Source: Laburnicola sp. R22_1 (lineage: Eukaryota; Ascomycota; Dothideomycetes; Pleosporales; Didymosphaeriaceae). Taken from it: a DNA stretch of 64,000 bases. Where the stretch lies: assembly GCA_014281115.1 (NCBI GenBank), contig JACONQ010000018.1:620001-684000 (forward strand), given 5' to 3'. A program made the position numbers and the translations under genes. Positions 24,884 to 37,300 of this stretch are shown here, in pieces. Below the pieces are notes generated by a model. That model was not told the origin of the DNA. It worked only from the letters and a program-made list of their open reading frames with translations, and searched no databases. Each line of letters begins with the position of its first letter. Within the stretch, counting starts at the first letter, position 1.

Positions 24884-25464
24884 TATTATATAGTTACTAC
24901 TGTCTATACTTTACTAAATAAAAGTTATTACTTTAGTCTATAGCTTATAACTATACTATACTATATTACTAAACTTACTACTACTAATAATAATTCTATT
25001 ACTATAACTATAATTGCAACTAAGAAGATAGCACAATTGCTTAAGGATATTAGAATAGCCTATGCTATTAATACAATAGTTTAAGATATTATTACTACTA
25101 TTAAGGCTAAAGTCTAATATTTTCTAGAGAAACTCCTTAAATAAGAACTTAGAATTAAGCTTATAGATTATTGCCTAACTAATAATAGCCTACAATATAT
25201 TAAGAATTGCTTATATGTCTCTAATAATAAGAAAGTTTATATATATATTCTTAAGTAGGCCTATAATAGTGTTACTACTAGATATGTTAGTTATAAGGAT
25301 ACTTATAAATATGTTAGTTACTAATACTACTAGCTATATATAACACACACTATTACCTATTATATTTATATTTATATAATTTACTACTATAGTAAACTAT
25401 ACTATAATACTAAATATAGTTTACTCTACCTACTACTAATTCTAAACTATTACTAGAAATTAAT
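24884..25464 (+). pseudogene. Element A integrase, N-terminal half
   Basis: Plus-strand frame ends in KYSLLYLLLILNYY then KLI, corresponding to the gypsy integrase stretch KYGLLHPLPIP..W that precedes the DFI strand of the catalytic core. Broken here by element C; the frame rejoins exactly at 32745 (..I-DFIISLLPY). Many stops. Confidence 0.6.
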
Positions 25465-25469
25465 TATAA

Positions 25470-25996
25470 TGTTATAATGCAATAGATAATACACGCGTCA
25501 GAACTAGATAATTATAGTTAGAGGGTAATTATAGGCGGGGATGCTAGATAGTAGCAGCGTAATACGCGGGACGGCTTAGCAAAGACGTTACGTAAGAAAA
25601 ATAGAAGTCGGTCTTAGTAGCGCCAAAAGGTAGAAGCCAATAGGCAGACTAGAAGTTAACCTTGGCTAACAGATATAGTGGAAGCTAGCAGGCAGAGTGA
25701 AAGCTCTGTTAAGCTAATAGATAGAGATAAGAAGAAGCTTCTAGTAGACGAAGATTAGGACTATATAGATCTAGGGGATCTCCTTAGTTTTAAATCTTTG
25801 TAGTTAACTCTTTATAGTACTATCTCCTATATAGATTAGTGCTAGTTATTCTATCTTATTTAGAATTAGAAGAGCCTTACACGAGACTGTTAATATCTTA
25901 CTTAATTTCTTCTAAAGTCTACTAGCACAACCACTCTTAAGTTACCTTACCTCTCCTAACACGAATTAGGACAAGGTACGTGATCCTATATTAACA
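25470..25996 (+). repeat. Element C 5' LTR
   Basis: 527 bp, same length as the 3' LTR. TATATAG at about 25772 lies about 28 bp before GTAGTTAA (25800-25807), the segment complementary to the putative priming site. Confidence 0.9.
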
Positions 25997-25998
25997 CT

Positions 25999-26006
25999 TT
26001 AACTAC
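25999..26006 (+). promoter_or_regulatory. Putative self-priming site of element C
   Basis: TTAACTAC, two bases after the 5' LTR, is the exact reverse complement of GTAGTTAA at 25800-25807. Only 8 bp, so weaker than in A or the TRIM. Confidence 0.4.
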
Positions 26007-26251
26007 CTAATAGATTTTAAGAAAATAGTTAACACACTATAATAATACTAGTAAGTGCTTAAGTAATAGCCTATAGTGACTTAGTAGCGATACCTACTAG
26101 TAGTAGTGCTAGCGGACTAACTACAAATACAACCAGCGTAATGGCAGTATAGGCCAACTAGATTTAATAGTTAGAAGTATAGGTGTCAGAGCTTCTAGCG
26201 GCTGTTACAGCATAATAGGCAGTAGAATTAGAGAAGACTGTTCGACTATCT

Positions 26252-27200
26252 ATGGAAAAGTACAGTGAAGGAAAAGGACTAGAAAAGTTCCTCACTAATA
26301 TGAAGTTGTACTGTTAGTATAATTCGGCTTTGTTTCCTACAGAATAAGATAAGGTCCTCGCAGCCAGCCTACACCTAAGAGAGAGGGCAGCTAAATGGCT
26401 TTAACTGTTAGTAGATAACTTTATTACTAAGAAAAAGATTAGCGAGATATAGGACAAAACTAAGCTTATATTTAAGATGTGACAGGATTTTAAAGAATAG
26501 ATGCAAGTTATATTTAGAGAAGTTAATAAGGAATAATAAGCCAAATAACAGATTTAATAGTTACAACAAATAACGTTAGTTAGTAAGTACGTCTTAGAGT
26601 TTAGGCAATTACAATCTAAGGTTAAGTAGAACAACGCAGCGTTAAAGGCAGCCTTCTACCACGGACTAAAAGATAGTGTTAAGAACGCACTACTACTCTA
26701 TAACAAACTAGATAACTTAAGTAAGTTAATTAAGATCATAGTACGTACTAATAACTGTCTCTATAAAAGAACGTAGGAAAAGAAATACGGCGGAGCCAAG
26801 ATAATTACTAAGCCAAAGGAGGAACCTAAGATAAGGCGATACTATAATAAGGACAGAGATATTATTATGGCCAGCAAAGTCTAGGAAAAGAGATTGTTTA
26901 GGAAGAAGAACGCACCTAAAGAACCTTAAAAGAATAACAGTCTATTAAAAAAAAGAAAGATAAAGGCGCTACAACAACCGCGCATGTCTAGCATATAGCA
27001 AGCAAAGCCATTTTAAACAAAACTGCTTAGAGGAGTAAAGGATCAGACGAGCCAGAGCTATTAGGGTAGAAATAATTAGATCCTACAGAGAAATAGTACT
27101 ACTAGATCCAGACAAGGAGTACGCAGCTCTTAACTAGACAGAATATAAGATAGTGGTTAATAACAAATATTGCAAAAACTATAAAGAAGACTAAGAGGTT
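26252..27200 (+). pseudogene. Element C gag, RIP-degraded
   Basis: From ATG 26252 (MEKYSEGKGLEKFLTNMKLY..) the frame reads like a gypsy retrotransposon capsid: LHLRERAAKWL, VLEFRQLQSKV, ALKAAFYHGLKDSVKNAL and LIKIIVRTNNCLY are recognisable in order. Stops are TAG or TAA. A basic, Lys-rich tail follows near 26,930. The end is approximate. Confidence 0.65.
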
Positions 27201-27899
27201 GTAGTTTAACAACCTGGCCATCTAGACTACTTCCTAATTATAACAGAAGAATGCGAAACGCGACTAGCCTATAGAAAAAATAAGGACCCTTGCTATATTT
27301 ACTATTAACGGGATTAGAAGGACTAGTATAAGCTACTAGGATAGTACTAGTACTATAATAATACCTGCAAAACCTGTAGGACGCATAAGTATATAATGGG
27401 ATAGTAATTAATAGGACTAAAAGAAGGAGATACGGATAAAACACTCTATAAATAAGAGAATTGTAGAGTTAGATATAAAGGAGAACATAACAATTTACTA
27501 GAATAGATAGACTGCGATTAAAAGCGGTGCTTAAAATATACTTATAAGTAGAAAGAAGTATTAACTAGCAAATATTAACCTAGATATAGGCACCTAAAGC
27601 CTTAGAAGTGTTAGGTATGGAATTGCCGAAGATACCAGAATGATAATACAGATAAGGAAGAAGACTAGCGCATAGAAGACGCACGAAACCATTATAAGCA
27701 ATAGTATTAAGATATAGACACAGACCCTTATTTAGATAAACCTTAGACGAAGTGCGATAAGGACGACTGCTAATATTATTAGGAAATAAAGAAATTAACA
27801 GGATGCTTTCCGCCCAACAAAACTCTTAATAAGGTACTATAGTAGCGGTAGTATATAACTATGTTATGGATAGAGTGTTACAAAGACTAGTGTTAAATA

Positions 27900-30800
27900 C
27901 ACCTTAATGCTAAATAGAGTATAGGATAGTTTCTAAAGGGCCTAAAACTAACAAAAAACTAGGAAGCTCTTAGTAATAGAGTCACGCTAGTAAGAGCAAA
28001 GGGACAACCCTTTACAAAGTATATTACAACGCACAGACACGCCTAAAAGTAGATATACTAGTGCAAGGACACAAGATTCGCGCGCTTATAGATAGCGGCG
28101 CTAAGTAGACCTTTATATTACCATAGGTAGTAGAATAATACAATATACCCTATTAGAATAAGCCAGAACTAGTAAAGATTATGCTTGCAGACAACATACT
28201 ACTAGGATATAGGAATAGCGTAATACGCCTTAAGACCCAGGAAGTATCGCTAGAACTCGCTAGATTAAAGGACTAACAACAAAATAATATTATAGATCTT
28301 AGAGAAGAAGACATATTAATAGGATATAATTAGCTTAGAAAGTACAATCCCGCTATTAATTAGCAAAATAGAACGTTATAAAGCTAATAGCCTGTGGACA
28401 AGATTGCTTTGCAACAAAGGTTAGAATAAAGAGAATCTATAAGGTAGGTCGCTTTAGACCACAACTTATAATTAAGCCTAATAATCTATAGTACACCCTG
28501 GCTAGGTAGGATTAGTAAGATATTAATAACAAAGATTATACGCATACACAAGAAGGACCCTTAGAGAGTAGAAGTTATTTAGGTACGATGAGTTGCGACT
28601 ATAAAGGACAAACTCTAACCCAATATACCTTAGGAATATAAGGAATATCGCGAGCTCTTCGAGGAGCACGGAAGCGATAATCTACTAGAGCACCAGGAGT
28701 GGAATTACAAGATTTACCTAGAAGAAGGAGCGAAGCTTAAGCCCGAACATATGTACTAGCTATTAGATAACTAGTAGGAAGAACTAAAGGCGTACATTAA
28801 TAAGAATCTTACGAGAGGATTTATACAACAGAGTGGAAGCTTAATAGTCTTACTAATTCTGTTTATACTAAAAAAGAACGGTAAGCTAAGACTCTGTATA
28901 GATTATAGACAGCTAAACAACGCCATAAGAAAGAACTAATACCCCTTGCCTCTTATCTAAGAACTTATAAACTAACTCTAGGGAGTTAAGTGAATTACGA
29001 TATTTAACATCCGCGAAGGATACTACTAAATACGAATCGCAAAAGGATTTAAATGGCTTATAGCCTTTAAAACGCGATATGGCCTATTTAAATATATGAT
29101 TATGCCTTTTAAATTAACAAACGCGCTAGCGATGTTTTAGGCAGTTATTAACAAGGTACTATATAAATACTTAGACGTATTCTGTATAGTGTACTTAGAC
29201 GATATACTAGTGTACTCTAAGGGATTACTTAGGGAGCACGTGAAATAGGTAAAGAAGGTGCTTAATAAGCTAAAGCAGTATAGGTTACTCTTATAGCCAG
29301 AAAAGTATAAATTCTACGTTACACAGACTAGATATCTTAGATTTATTATTAGACAAGACGGCATTACTATAGATCCTTAGAAAGTCGCGGCTGTACAGGA
29401 CTAGCTAGTTTCTAAGATAGTTAAGGACGTGCAATTCTTCCTAGGATTTGCGAACTTCTACTAAAAGTTTATTATGGGATACTCGAAAACCACGGCGCCT
29501 CTTACAGAAGTAACTAAGAAGGAGAAAGGATTCTTCTAGGGTTAGGAATAGCAAGTAGCTTTTGAGAAGCTAAAGGAGCTATTTACTATAGTACTACTAC
29601 TAGAGATATAGGATCTAACACAACTAATACAGATGGAAATAAATGTATTAGATTACGCCTTAGGAGCTGTGCGCACATAGTAGAGTAAGAATAGGAAATA
29701 GAGACTAATATTATACTATTCTAGAAAGTTTTTAGAAGTAGAACTTAACTATAATGTTTATAATAAGGGACTATTGGCAATAATAGACTTCTTTAAATAA
29801 TAGGAACCACAGCTTATAGGAGCTTAACACTAGATTAAGATATTCTTAGACTACTAGAATCTTACAAGTTTTATGTCGACTAAGAAACTTAACGAATAAG
29901 GTTAGATAGGCAGAAATAATGTCGAACTATAATTTTAAGATCTACTATCGCTCTAGATTGCTAAACAGGGTAGCAGACGCCCTTAGCAGAAGATTAGACC
30001 TTAGGGAGACAGATTAACCCAAGACGCACAATGCGGTTTTACGAATAGGAATTAATAGGACTCTATAGTATAACTAATTATAATTAGCAAAAGTGGCAAT
30101 GTTTTAATACAAAGAACCACAAATTAGAGATTTTAAGGATTATTTCTAACTAAACTAAGAGTAATAAGGTTAGTATAACCTAAACTAGTGGATACAACAC
30201 GCCATAAAGAATTATAATAATTAAGGCAAAATTAAGGTACTAGACAACGTGGCTAAGACCTTAATTAAATTATAATATAAGTTAAGGGAATAGGAACATC
30301 TAGGTATCGACGAAACGACTCAACAAATTCGATTAGAATACAACATTCCGCACGTGTATAATAAGATAAGAAAGATTATAGACAACTGTTTAGCATGTAC
30401 AAAGAACAAGCCTAAGAGATATAAGTCCTACGGGTTATTATAACCCTTAATCCTATCTATAAGACTATAGACTAGTGTTATAATAGACTTTATAGTAAAG
30501 CTTCTAGTATTAATAGAACCTGGATCTAGACGACTATATAACTTAATATTAGTAATTATTAACTAATTAACTAAGTGGGCATACTTTATACTCACAAACA
30601 AGTCTATTATAGTAGAATACATGGCCTATAAGATTATAAGGACTCTCATTGCTAATTATAGACTACCAGAGAAATTTATCACGGATTATAATAAGTTATT
30701 TACATCTAAGTACTAGGAAATGTTATTAGTAATACTAGAAGTTATTTGTAAGCTAGCAACAACAGCTTACACATAAACAGATAGTTAAATAGAACGAATT

Positions 30801-31550
30801 AACTAGATATTAGAATAGTATCTACGGATGTATATTAATAAGTTATAGGATTACTAGGTAGAACTACTACTAACAGCATAATTAGCGTACAATAGCGCGA
30901 GGTCTAGCATAATAGGACGCTTACCACACTACGCAAATTACGGATATGAGCCAGTTGCTTATCGAAATTTAAAGGACATTAAGAGCCTTTTAGCATTAGC
31001 TAAGGAGAAGGCCTAGCTTATGCACAAGCTACACAACAATATAAGTAAACGAATTACTTAATAGAATCTTATAATAGCTAGGCAAGCGAATAAATATAGG
31101 CTTAAGGGACTAATTCTTAAAAGAGGGAACAAAATTCTTCTATTATAGAGAAATCTAAAGACTAAGCAACTATCTAAAAAACTTAATCACCTCTAAATAG
31201 GACTATTTAAAATTCTAGAGGAACAAGAATTAGTGAACTATAGGCTAAAGTTACTAAAGAAGACCTATATACACTCCACTTTTTACAAATTACTCCTTAA
31301 ATTAGCACTACTAGACACTAAAATTAAAACCTAACTTAAGCTTAAAGATAAGGAGTACGAGGTTAAAGAGGTCTAAGGTAAATAATAAAGATTACAGTAA
31401 TATAGGTTTCTAATTAAGTGGAAGGGATGGCCCACTAGTTAGAATATATAGGAACCTATTAAGAACCTACTTAGGTGTAGAGAGTCGGTAAAGCAGTATT
31501 ACTAAAAGAATTCGAAAAAGTTAATTCTAATAGAGGCAAGTGAGCCTAAT
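27900..31550 (+). pseudogene. Element C pol with chromodomain, RIP-degraded
   Basis: Protease ALIDSGAK at about 28086. RT: RLCIDYRQLNNAI at about 28895 and intact YLDDILVYS at 29202 onward. RNase H follows RT. Integrase zinc finger H-x-H/C-x2-C region at about 30295-30400 (LGIDETTQQIRLEYNIPHVY, NCLACTK), and catalytic core with DFI and FITDYNK. C-terminal chromodomain at about 31340-31510: YEVKEV, YRFLIKWKGWPTS, then EPIKNL. Chromodomains steer integration to heterochromatin in this lineage. Scattered TAG/TAA stops. Confidence 0.8.
31373..31409 (+). repeat. Direct duplication inside element C (first copy)
   Basis: TCTAAGGTAAATAATAAAGA and the following bases, TTACAGTAATATAGGTT, recur at 31590-31625. 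The first copy is inside the chromodomain sequence; the second marks the end of the antisense frame. Confidence 0.7.
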
Positions 31551-31608
31551 TAACAGAGGACTAGTTAAAAGCAGAAGAAGACGCGACATCTAAGGTAAAT
31601 AATAAAGA

Positions 31609-32067
31609 TTACAGTAATATAGGTTGCTTGCTAGCAACTATATCCAACTCCTTAGCCTCCTTCTTTTTAAGCTTCTTAAGCTCCTTAATGGACGATAGGT
31701 CGCGAGCCACGTAGTTAGCCTCACAACAGTTTAGGAGTTAAAGTTGTTTTTAGAAACAATCTTCGCGGGCCTGCGCAGTGCGCTACTACTTAACAGCCTA
31801 ATCCTAAATACGCTAAGCTTCTATAAGCTTCTAACACAACTTCTCTCTATTCTTTTTAAGGAAATTCCACTTTAAGTCTGGGACAAAAACGTTATAACAA
31901 GTATCGCGAGAGGTACACTTAGCGCAGCGCTTAGAGAAGCAAGATAATACGTAAAAGCAACTAGCCTTTAAATAGGCAGAGCAAGGATGCATTACTAGGT
32001 GACTAGAATAACAAATACAGGCAGATAGGGAAGCCTAATAGTTAGCTTTAGTGTGTGCGGGAGGCAT
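31609..32067 (-). pseudogene. Antisense cysteine-rich ORF of element C
   Basis: 153 codons from ATG 32067 (MPPAHTKANY..) to TAA 31611, opposite in direction to gag-pol and located between the chromodomain and the 3' LTR. The N-terminal half is Cys-rich: SSHLVMHPC, then CFSKRCAKCTSRDTC (a C-x2-C-x5-C cluster that could bind zinc). The C-terminal half is charged and probably coiled coil (NFLKKNREKL.., SIKELKKLKKKEAKELD). Internal stops are all TAG or TAA, so the frame was once open. I recall similar Cys-rich, coiled-coil hypothetical proteins next to fungal gypsy elements, but cannot name a function. Confidence 0.6.
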
Positions 32068-32199
32068 GCTGGGTGGAAGAAAATAAGAGGAAAGGGTATA
32101 ACCTCTTAGACGTGGGGGGAACACATACCTTTATACTCACTTACTGCACACTAATAGTATAGTCGCTAAGATCTCTAAGGTATTAGAATAATAACCTTA

Positions 32200-32212
32200 A
32201 GAGGGGAGCAAG
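32200..32212 (+). promoter_or_regulatory. Element C polypurine tract
   Basis: AGAGGGGAGCAAG immediately precedes the 3' LTR. Confidence 0.6.
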
Positions 32213-32739
32213 TGTTATAATGCAACAGATAATACACGTGCTAGAACTAGACAATTATAGTCAAAGAGTAATTATAGGCGGGGATGCTAGGTAGTGGCAG
32301 CGTAATACGCAGGGCGGCTTAGCAAAGACATTACGTAAGGAAAACGAAAGCCGATCTTAGTAGCGCTAAGAGGTAGAAGCTAATAGGCAGACTAGAAGTT
32401 AACCTTAGCTAGCAGACATAGTGGAAGCTAGTAGGCAGAGTGGAAGCTCTATTAATCTAGCAGGCAGAGATAAGGGGAAGCTTCCAATAGACGAAGATTG
32501 GGACTATATAGATTTGGGGGATCTTCTTAGTTTTAAATCTTTGTAGTTAACTCTTTACAGTACTATCTCCTACATAGATTAGTGCTAGTTATTCTATCTT
32601 GTTTAGAATTAGAAGAGCCTCACACGAGACTGTTAACATTTCACTCGATTCCTCCTAAAGCCTATTAGCACGGCCACCCTCGAGTTACCTTACCTCCCCT
32701 AATACAGATTAGGACAAGGTACGTAACTCCGTGTTAACA
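32213..32739 (+). repeat. Element C 3' LTR
   Basis: 527 bp, less decayed than the 5' copy (for example CACACGAGACTGTTAACATTTC). Differences from the 5' LTR are mostly C/T and G/A. Confidence 0.9.
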
Positions 32740-32744
32740 CGTAA

Positions 32745-33477
32745 TAGACTTTATTATTAGCCTACTACCTTATTAATATAATAATAAGACCTATATAGCT
32801 ATTATAGTAGTTATAGGCTAGCTTAGTAAGAAAAAGAAGTTTATCTCTATAGTTAAGATTATAGCGAAGGCGGTTATAAAGGCCTTATTATATATATTTA
32901 GCGCAAAGAGAGTTTTCTTAAGAATCTTATTAGCAACTATAGTTAATAGTTTATATTCTACTTATAGAAATAACTCTATAAACGCCTTAGTATAAAGCTG
33001 CAACTATCTACTAGTTAGTATTCTAAAACTAATAGTTAGACTAAGGTTACTAATGCTACACTAAAGAAATATTTATATATATATATTAACTATTAATAGG
33101 ATAATTAGGCTCTATACTTACCTATAGCAAAGTTTATTATTAACTTATTAGTTAGTAAGTTAACTAGTGTAGTACCTTTTATTACTACTAAGGGCTACTT
33201 ACTACGTAATAGTATAGAGCCTATATAAATATATAATATTAAGTTAGTAGATAAAAATACTAATACTAGTAAGCGTCTACTTATAGCATCTACTTATATA
33301 AATTATTAACATGTAAATAACTTTATTAACTTTTTTATCTACTTACGTAACTTTCTATACAATAATTTATAATAGATATAAGCTAAGTAAGCTAAGTACA
33401 CTAATATAAAGCGCGCACTAGTACTATTTTTTAAGATTAGTAATAAGATAATATTAGATGCATATAACCTAAAGACT
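32745..33477 (+). pseudogene. Element A integrase, C-terminal half
   Basis: Continues the frame from before element C: DFIISLLPY, then AIIVVIGQLSKKKKFISIVK (IVVVDRLSK-type core), FIFYLQK and YLPIAKF. It ends in DAYNLKTK-stop-LS, the segment normally continuing as a KRPSKKL-type tail, where repeat D is inserted. Confidence 0.7.
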
Positions 33478-34072
33478 AAATAACTTAGCTTCTCCTAGGT
33501 AGGAGTATAAACTACCTCTACTTATTAGTTTTTAAGTGGCTCTACTATATTTAATTACTACGTTTTTTTATTACGTTACTAGCGCCTGTATAATATTATA
33601 TACGCGCTAAGTCTAGACTATATTAAAGGTTTTCTAACGTCTCTCCTAGCTTCTAAGATAACTAACCCTATAATAACAATACTCTAACTTGCTTGCCTGT
33701 CTGCCACATTACTAGATAATTAATACTACCTTACAACCTTTTACTATATTACTAGATAATTAACTACTTAGAACTTTTACTTTACTCTACTACTATAATA
33801 TATAATAAATTACGCACGCGCCTACTTCTAATACTAAATAGTACTCTACTATCCTCTACTAACAATCTATTAATCTATTAACCTCTAGATACCTAGCTAT
33901 TACTCTACCTATTTTCTATAGAAATTCTATAGTATAAGCGCGTACCTATACATCCTCTACGCCTCTAGCATCTACTTAGTATAGCTGTTATTATAGAAGC
34001 AATAAGCTATTAATTAAAAATCTAATATTGCTTATAGCTCTTAGTAGTAATTGCTCCTATAAGCTACATAGT

Positions 34073-34359
34073 TATTAAATAGGCTCTATAGCTAGCTATA
34101 TAGACATTAATATCCAATACTCTATATTAGCAAGTGTAGAGGGTATATAGGATAATTATATAAAGAAAGGAAATAATATAATAAAACTAACTTAGTATTA
34201 ATTACTTGTCTTTAAAAAGGGTACAAATAGAAAGAAAAAGATCTTATAGTATATAGGCTATAACACATAGGCATTATATAATTTCTATATAATACTATTA
34301 TATAGTAATATTAAAACCTTAATATCTTTAGGTGCCCTTGCCTATATAGTATATAGATA
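34073..34359 (-). repeat. Element E LTR (3' LTR in its own sense)
   Basis: 287 bp, more decayed than its partner: outer ends TATTAAATAGG and ..GGATA-type instead of TGTT..GGACA. Confidence 0.85.
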
Positions 34360-34399
34360 CTAGTAACTTTTTATTTTAAAGTTACTATTAGTAGTTCTC

Positions 34400-37300
34400 C
34401 TTCTTCTGCACACACTATCTACTTACTAATATTTACTCTATCTATTTATTATTCTCCTATCTATACGCCTTTTACTCTAGCTAGTCTACTTTAGTTAGTA
34501 GAAAAATTCTATCAACTATTTATTATACTTTATTGCTATTTATTAGAGGCGCAATTAGGCTTATTAGTAGTAGAGTAGTAGTTTAGCTAATAGTAGTTAA
34601 GGGTAAAATTGCGTAGTTAATAATAAGATTGCGGCAATAATATATTATTTATATAGAGTTCTTTTTACTTAGTTTATTTCTTATATAATAGATAAACCTA
34701 TTTATCTTATCTATTTAGGTAGTAATATTAGGCAATTATGCAATATTAGATAAGGAGAAGACGAACACTAGTAAGGGGTAGGAATTAAGGCTTTAGATAG
34801 AAGAGAGAGATATATAAGGTAGGCTTTTCTTTCTTTATTCTTTTCTCTCTTATTCTTTACTTTAAATATCTCTCTATACATATCCCTTCTTTTTAGCTTT
34901 TTTTTTTTTTTTTCTTTATTAAGCTAATCTCCTATTTTATATAGTGCTAAACTATGCCTTTTATTATATAATATCTTATCTTTATATAGTGCTAACTTGC
35001 TATAAATAATAGCACTTATACTAGCTAGCAACTAAGTTAGCTTTCTTAGCTTTAATCTTATTATGTGTAATCTTTTAGACAAAAAAATTATATTATACTT
35101 TCTACTAGTTTCTATACAAACTATTTATTTTTCTAAAATATCCTTATTAATATAAGTTCCTCTATTCCTTATAGATTTGCTTTTATATAGATACTAACTT
35201 TAAAATAGGCTTAGAAACTTAATATCGCGTATATATCTTTGCATAAAATTAATATTATTTTTCTAGCTAATATAGACCTATATTTATAGGCTGCTAAGGT
35301 TATTTAGTATAAAGGATATTTCTATACACTATTAGTCTAGTTATATAATTATTTTAGGGGCACTTTATGCGCCTGCTACTATAGTAGTATAACTAGACCT
35401 AGGCCCTTTACTAAGTATCGCACACTAGTAGGATTTTAGGCAGGATTATATAGTTTTTATATATAGTAAATCTATAGTGCTAGATATAATTATTATATAG
35501 AATAGGGCTAGGGTAATCGAGTAAATAATACTAGATATTATCTATTAATACTAAAATAAAAAAACTCTTCTCTAAATAAAGATATATTATATCTCTTCTC
35601 TTTCTATACAAATAAAAAATAGAAAAATATATATTTTTAAGTAATATATGCGTATAGAAAGAATTAAATAAATATATTATACAAAAGAATAAGTAAATAA
35701 TAAGGAAATAGTTCTATGTAAAGGCTAGAAAGAGCTTGTGTAGGTGGGCTTAAGGTAATCTACTAATACTTTAATAGTAATTATTAAGGTATTACTAGAG
35801 ATTAAGGACTCTAGAACCTAGTTTAGGGCCTTTTTATATAGGTATTAGTAGAATTATTCTTTCTATTAATTTATTTAATCTTAAAGATCTTGCATTACTT
35901 ATACAATTTATAAAGTAATATAATATTAATTATAAGGCACTTCTTATTTATAGTTCCTAGTTATATAAGGCAGTTATAAAGAGACTTTAAATTTGTATAA
36001 ATAACTATAGAAATTAATAGTAGACTAAGCGTGCGTATAATCTTCTAGAGAGTTATACTAATAGCAATAGCATTATTAAAGCCTCCTACTATACTATACA
36101 GCTTGCTAGCAAGAACGCTCCTTATTACTTTTTTACACTTAGTTAAATTCTAGTATATAATATTTGCTAGGATGTTGAAGTTATCGCTATTATCTATATA
36201 ATACTTATTGCCTAAAGCAATTAGAAATTTTAGCTATAAGCTTAGGTCCTTATTATTAGTAAATAAGCTATTGCTAAAGATAAACAGCTTTGCGCAATAG
36301 AGATCTAATAGTATAAAAGTAAGACTATACTTTCTATTATTAATCTACTATTAGATTTATATAATTAATACCTTAATATCTTTATATAAAGGTAATATAG
36401 TTTAAGCGGCAATAGACAAATTAAATATAGCTTCTAGTTAGTATATAGATATATTATAGGCGCCTTTTACACACTACTCTATATACCTTTAACTAGCATC
36501 CTTATTTTTATAATTAATTATGTAAAGGCCCTTTACTTAATCTTTTTATATAAGAACTATAGTGTTATATATAAGCTAAATTCTTCTACTATTAAACTTA
36601 ATAGGTTAGTTCTTAGTAAGGATAGTCTTATCTTTTGCACAAAAGGCTACTTTCTTTAGCTTTTCTTTTTTTTTTATATAAAGTTATTATTAATAATACT
36701 AAAGGTATTATCTATCTAAAGGATAGTAATTCTAAAGGTGTGTTCTTATTTATTAGTAATAAGCAGATATAGGTTATATAATAAAGTCTTTATACTAAGT
36801 TTCTCTTTATAGTAGTTATAGTAGATCTTAAACTAGTAAAGATCTAATTTAGCTGCACTATAAAGTAGTTATTAAATATAAAAGATTATATCTTATAGAA
36901 AGTTTATGCGTAGTTTCTTAAATAGTTTAGTATAAAGTGTGTGGTTTAGTTTATTAGTAAACTAAATATAGGCCTAAGTAATATTGTATAGTTTAAAATA
37001 TATTTTATATATTACCTAAAGGCTTGCTTCTAATATAAGAAGTAGGCACTAACTTATCTTTTGAATAGTAGGTAATTAAGTAAAGATTTTATTCTTTTTT
37101 ATTAAAGTAGCTAGTAAATATAAGGTAGAATTTCTTATATAGTTAAGTAGTCTTGCTCTTAACTTTTTATATAAGGCAAAGGTTAAAGATTCTACCCTTA
37201 TACTTAGATAGATTAAAAAAAGAATCTTAAATATACTATTAGCAATTAGAGCGTTTATTTTTATATAGTGTAACTCTTTAAAAGGGTCTTTAGGTGTTAT

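Larger units (their letters stand above)
25470..32739 (+). mobile_element. Ty3/gypsy chromovirus element C, 7270 bp
   Basis: 527-bp LTRs at 25470-25996 and 32213-32739 (TGTTATAATGCA..GTTAACA). The flanks TATAA (25465-25469) and CGTAA (32740-32744) differ only by C-to-T and G-to-A, so they are a RIP-altered TSD. Internal order: gag, protease, RT, RNase H, integrase, chromodomain, then an antisense Cys-rich frame. Interrupts element A's integrase. Confidence 0.9.

Noticed and set aside
27238..27444. 68-codon minus-strand frame with hydrophobic residues resembling a membrane protein
   Set aside because: Antisense of the gag-pol region of element C; hydrophobicity follows from AT-rich composition.
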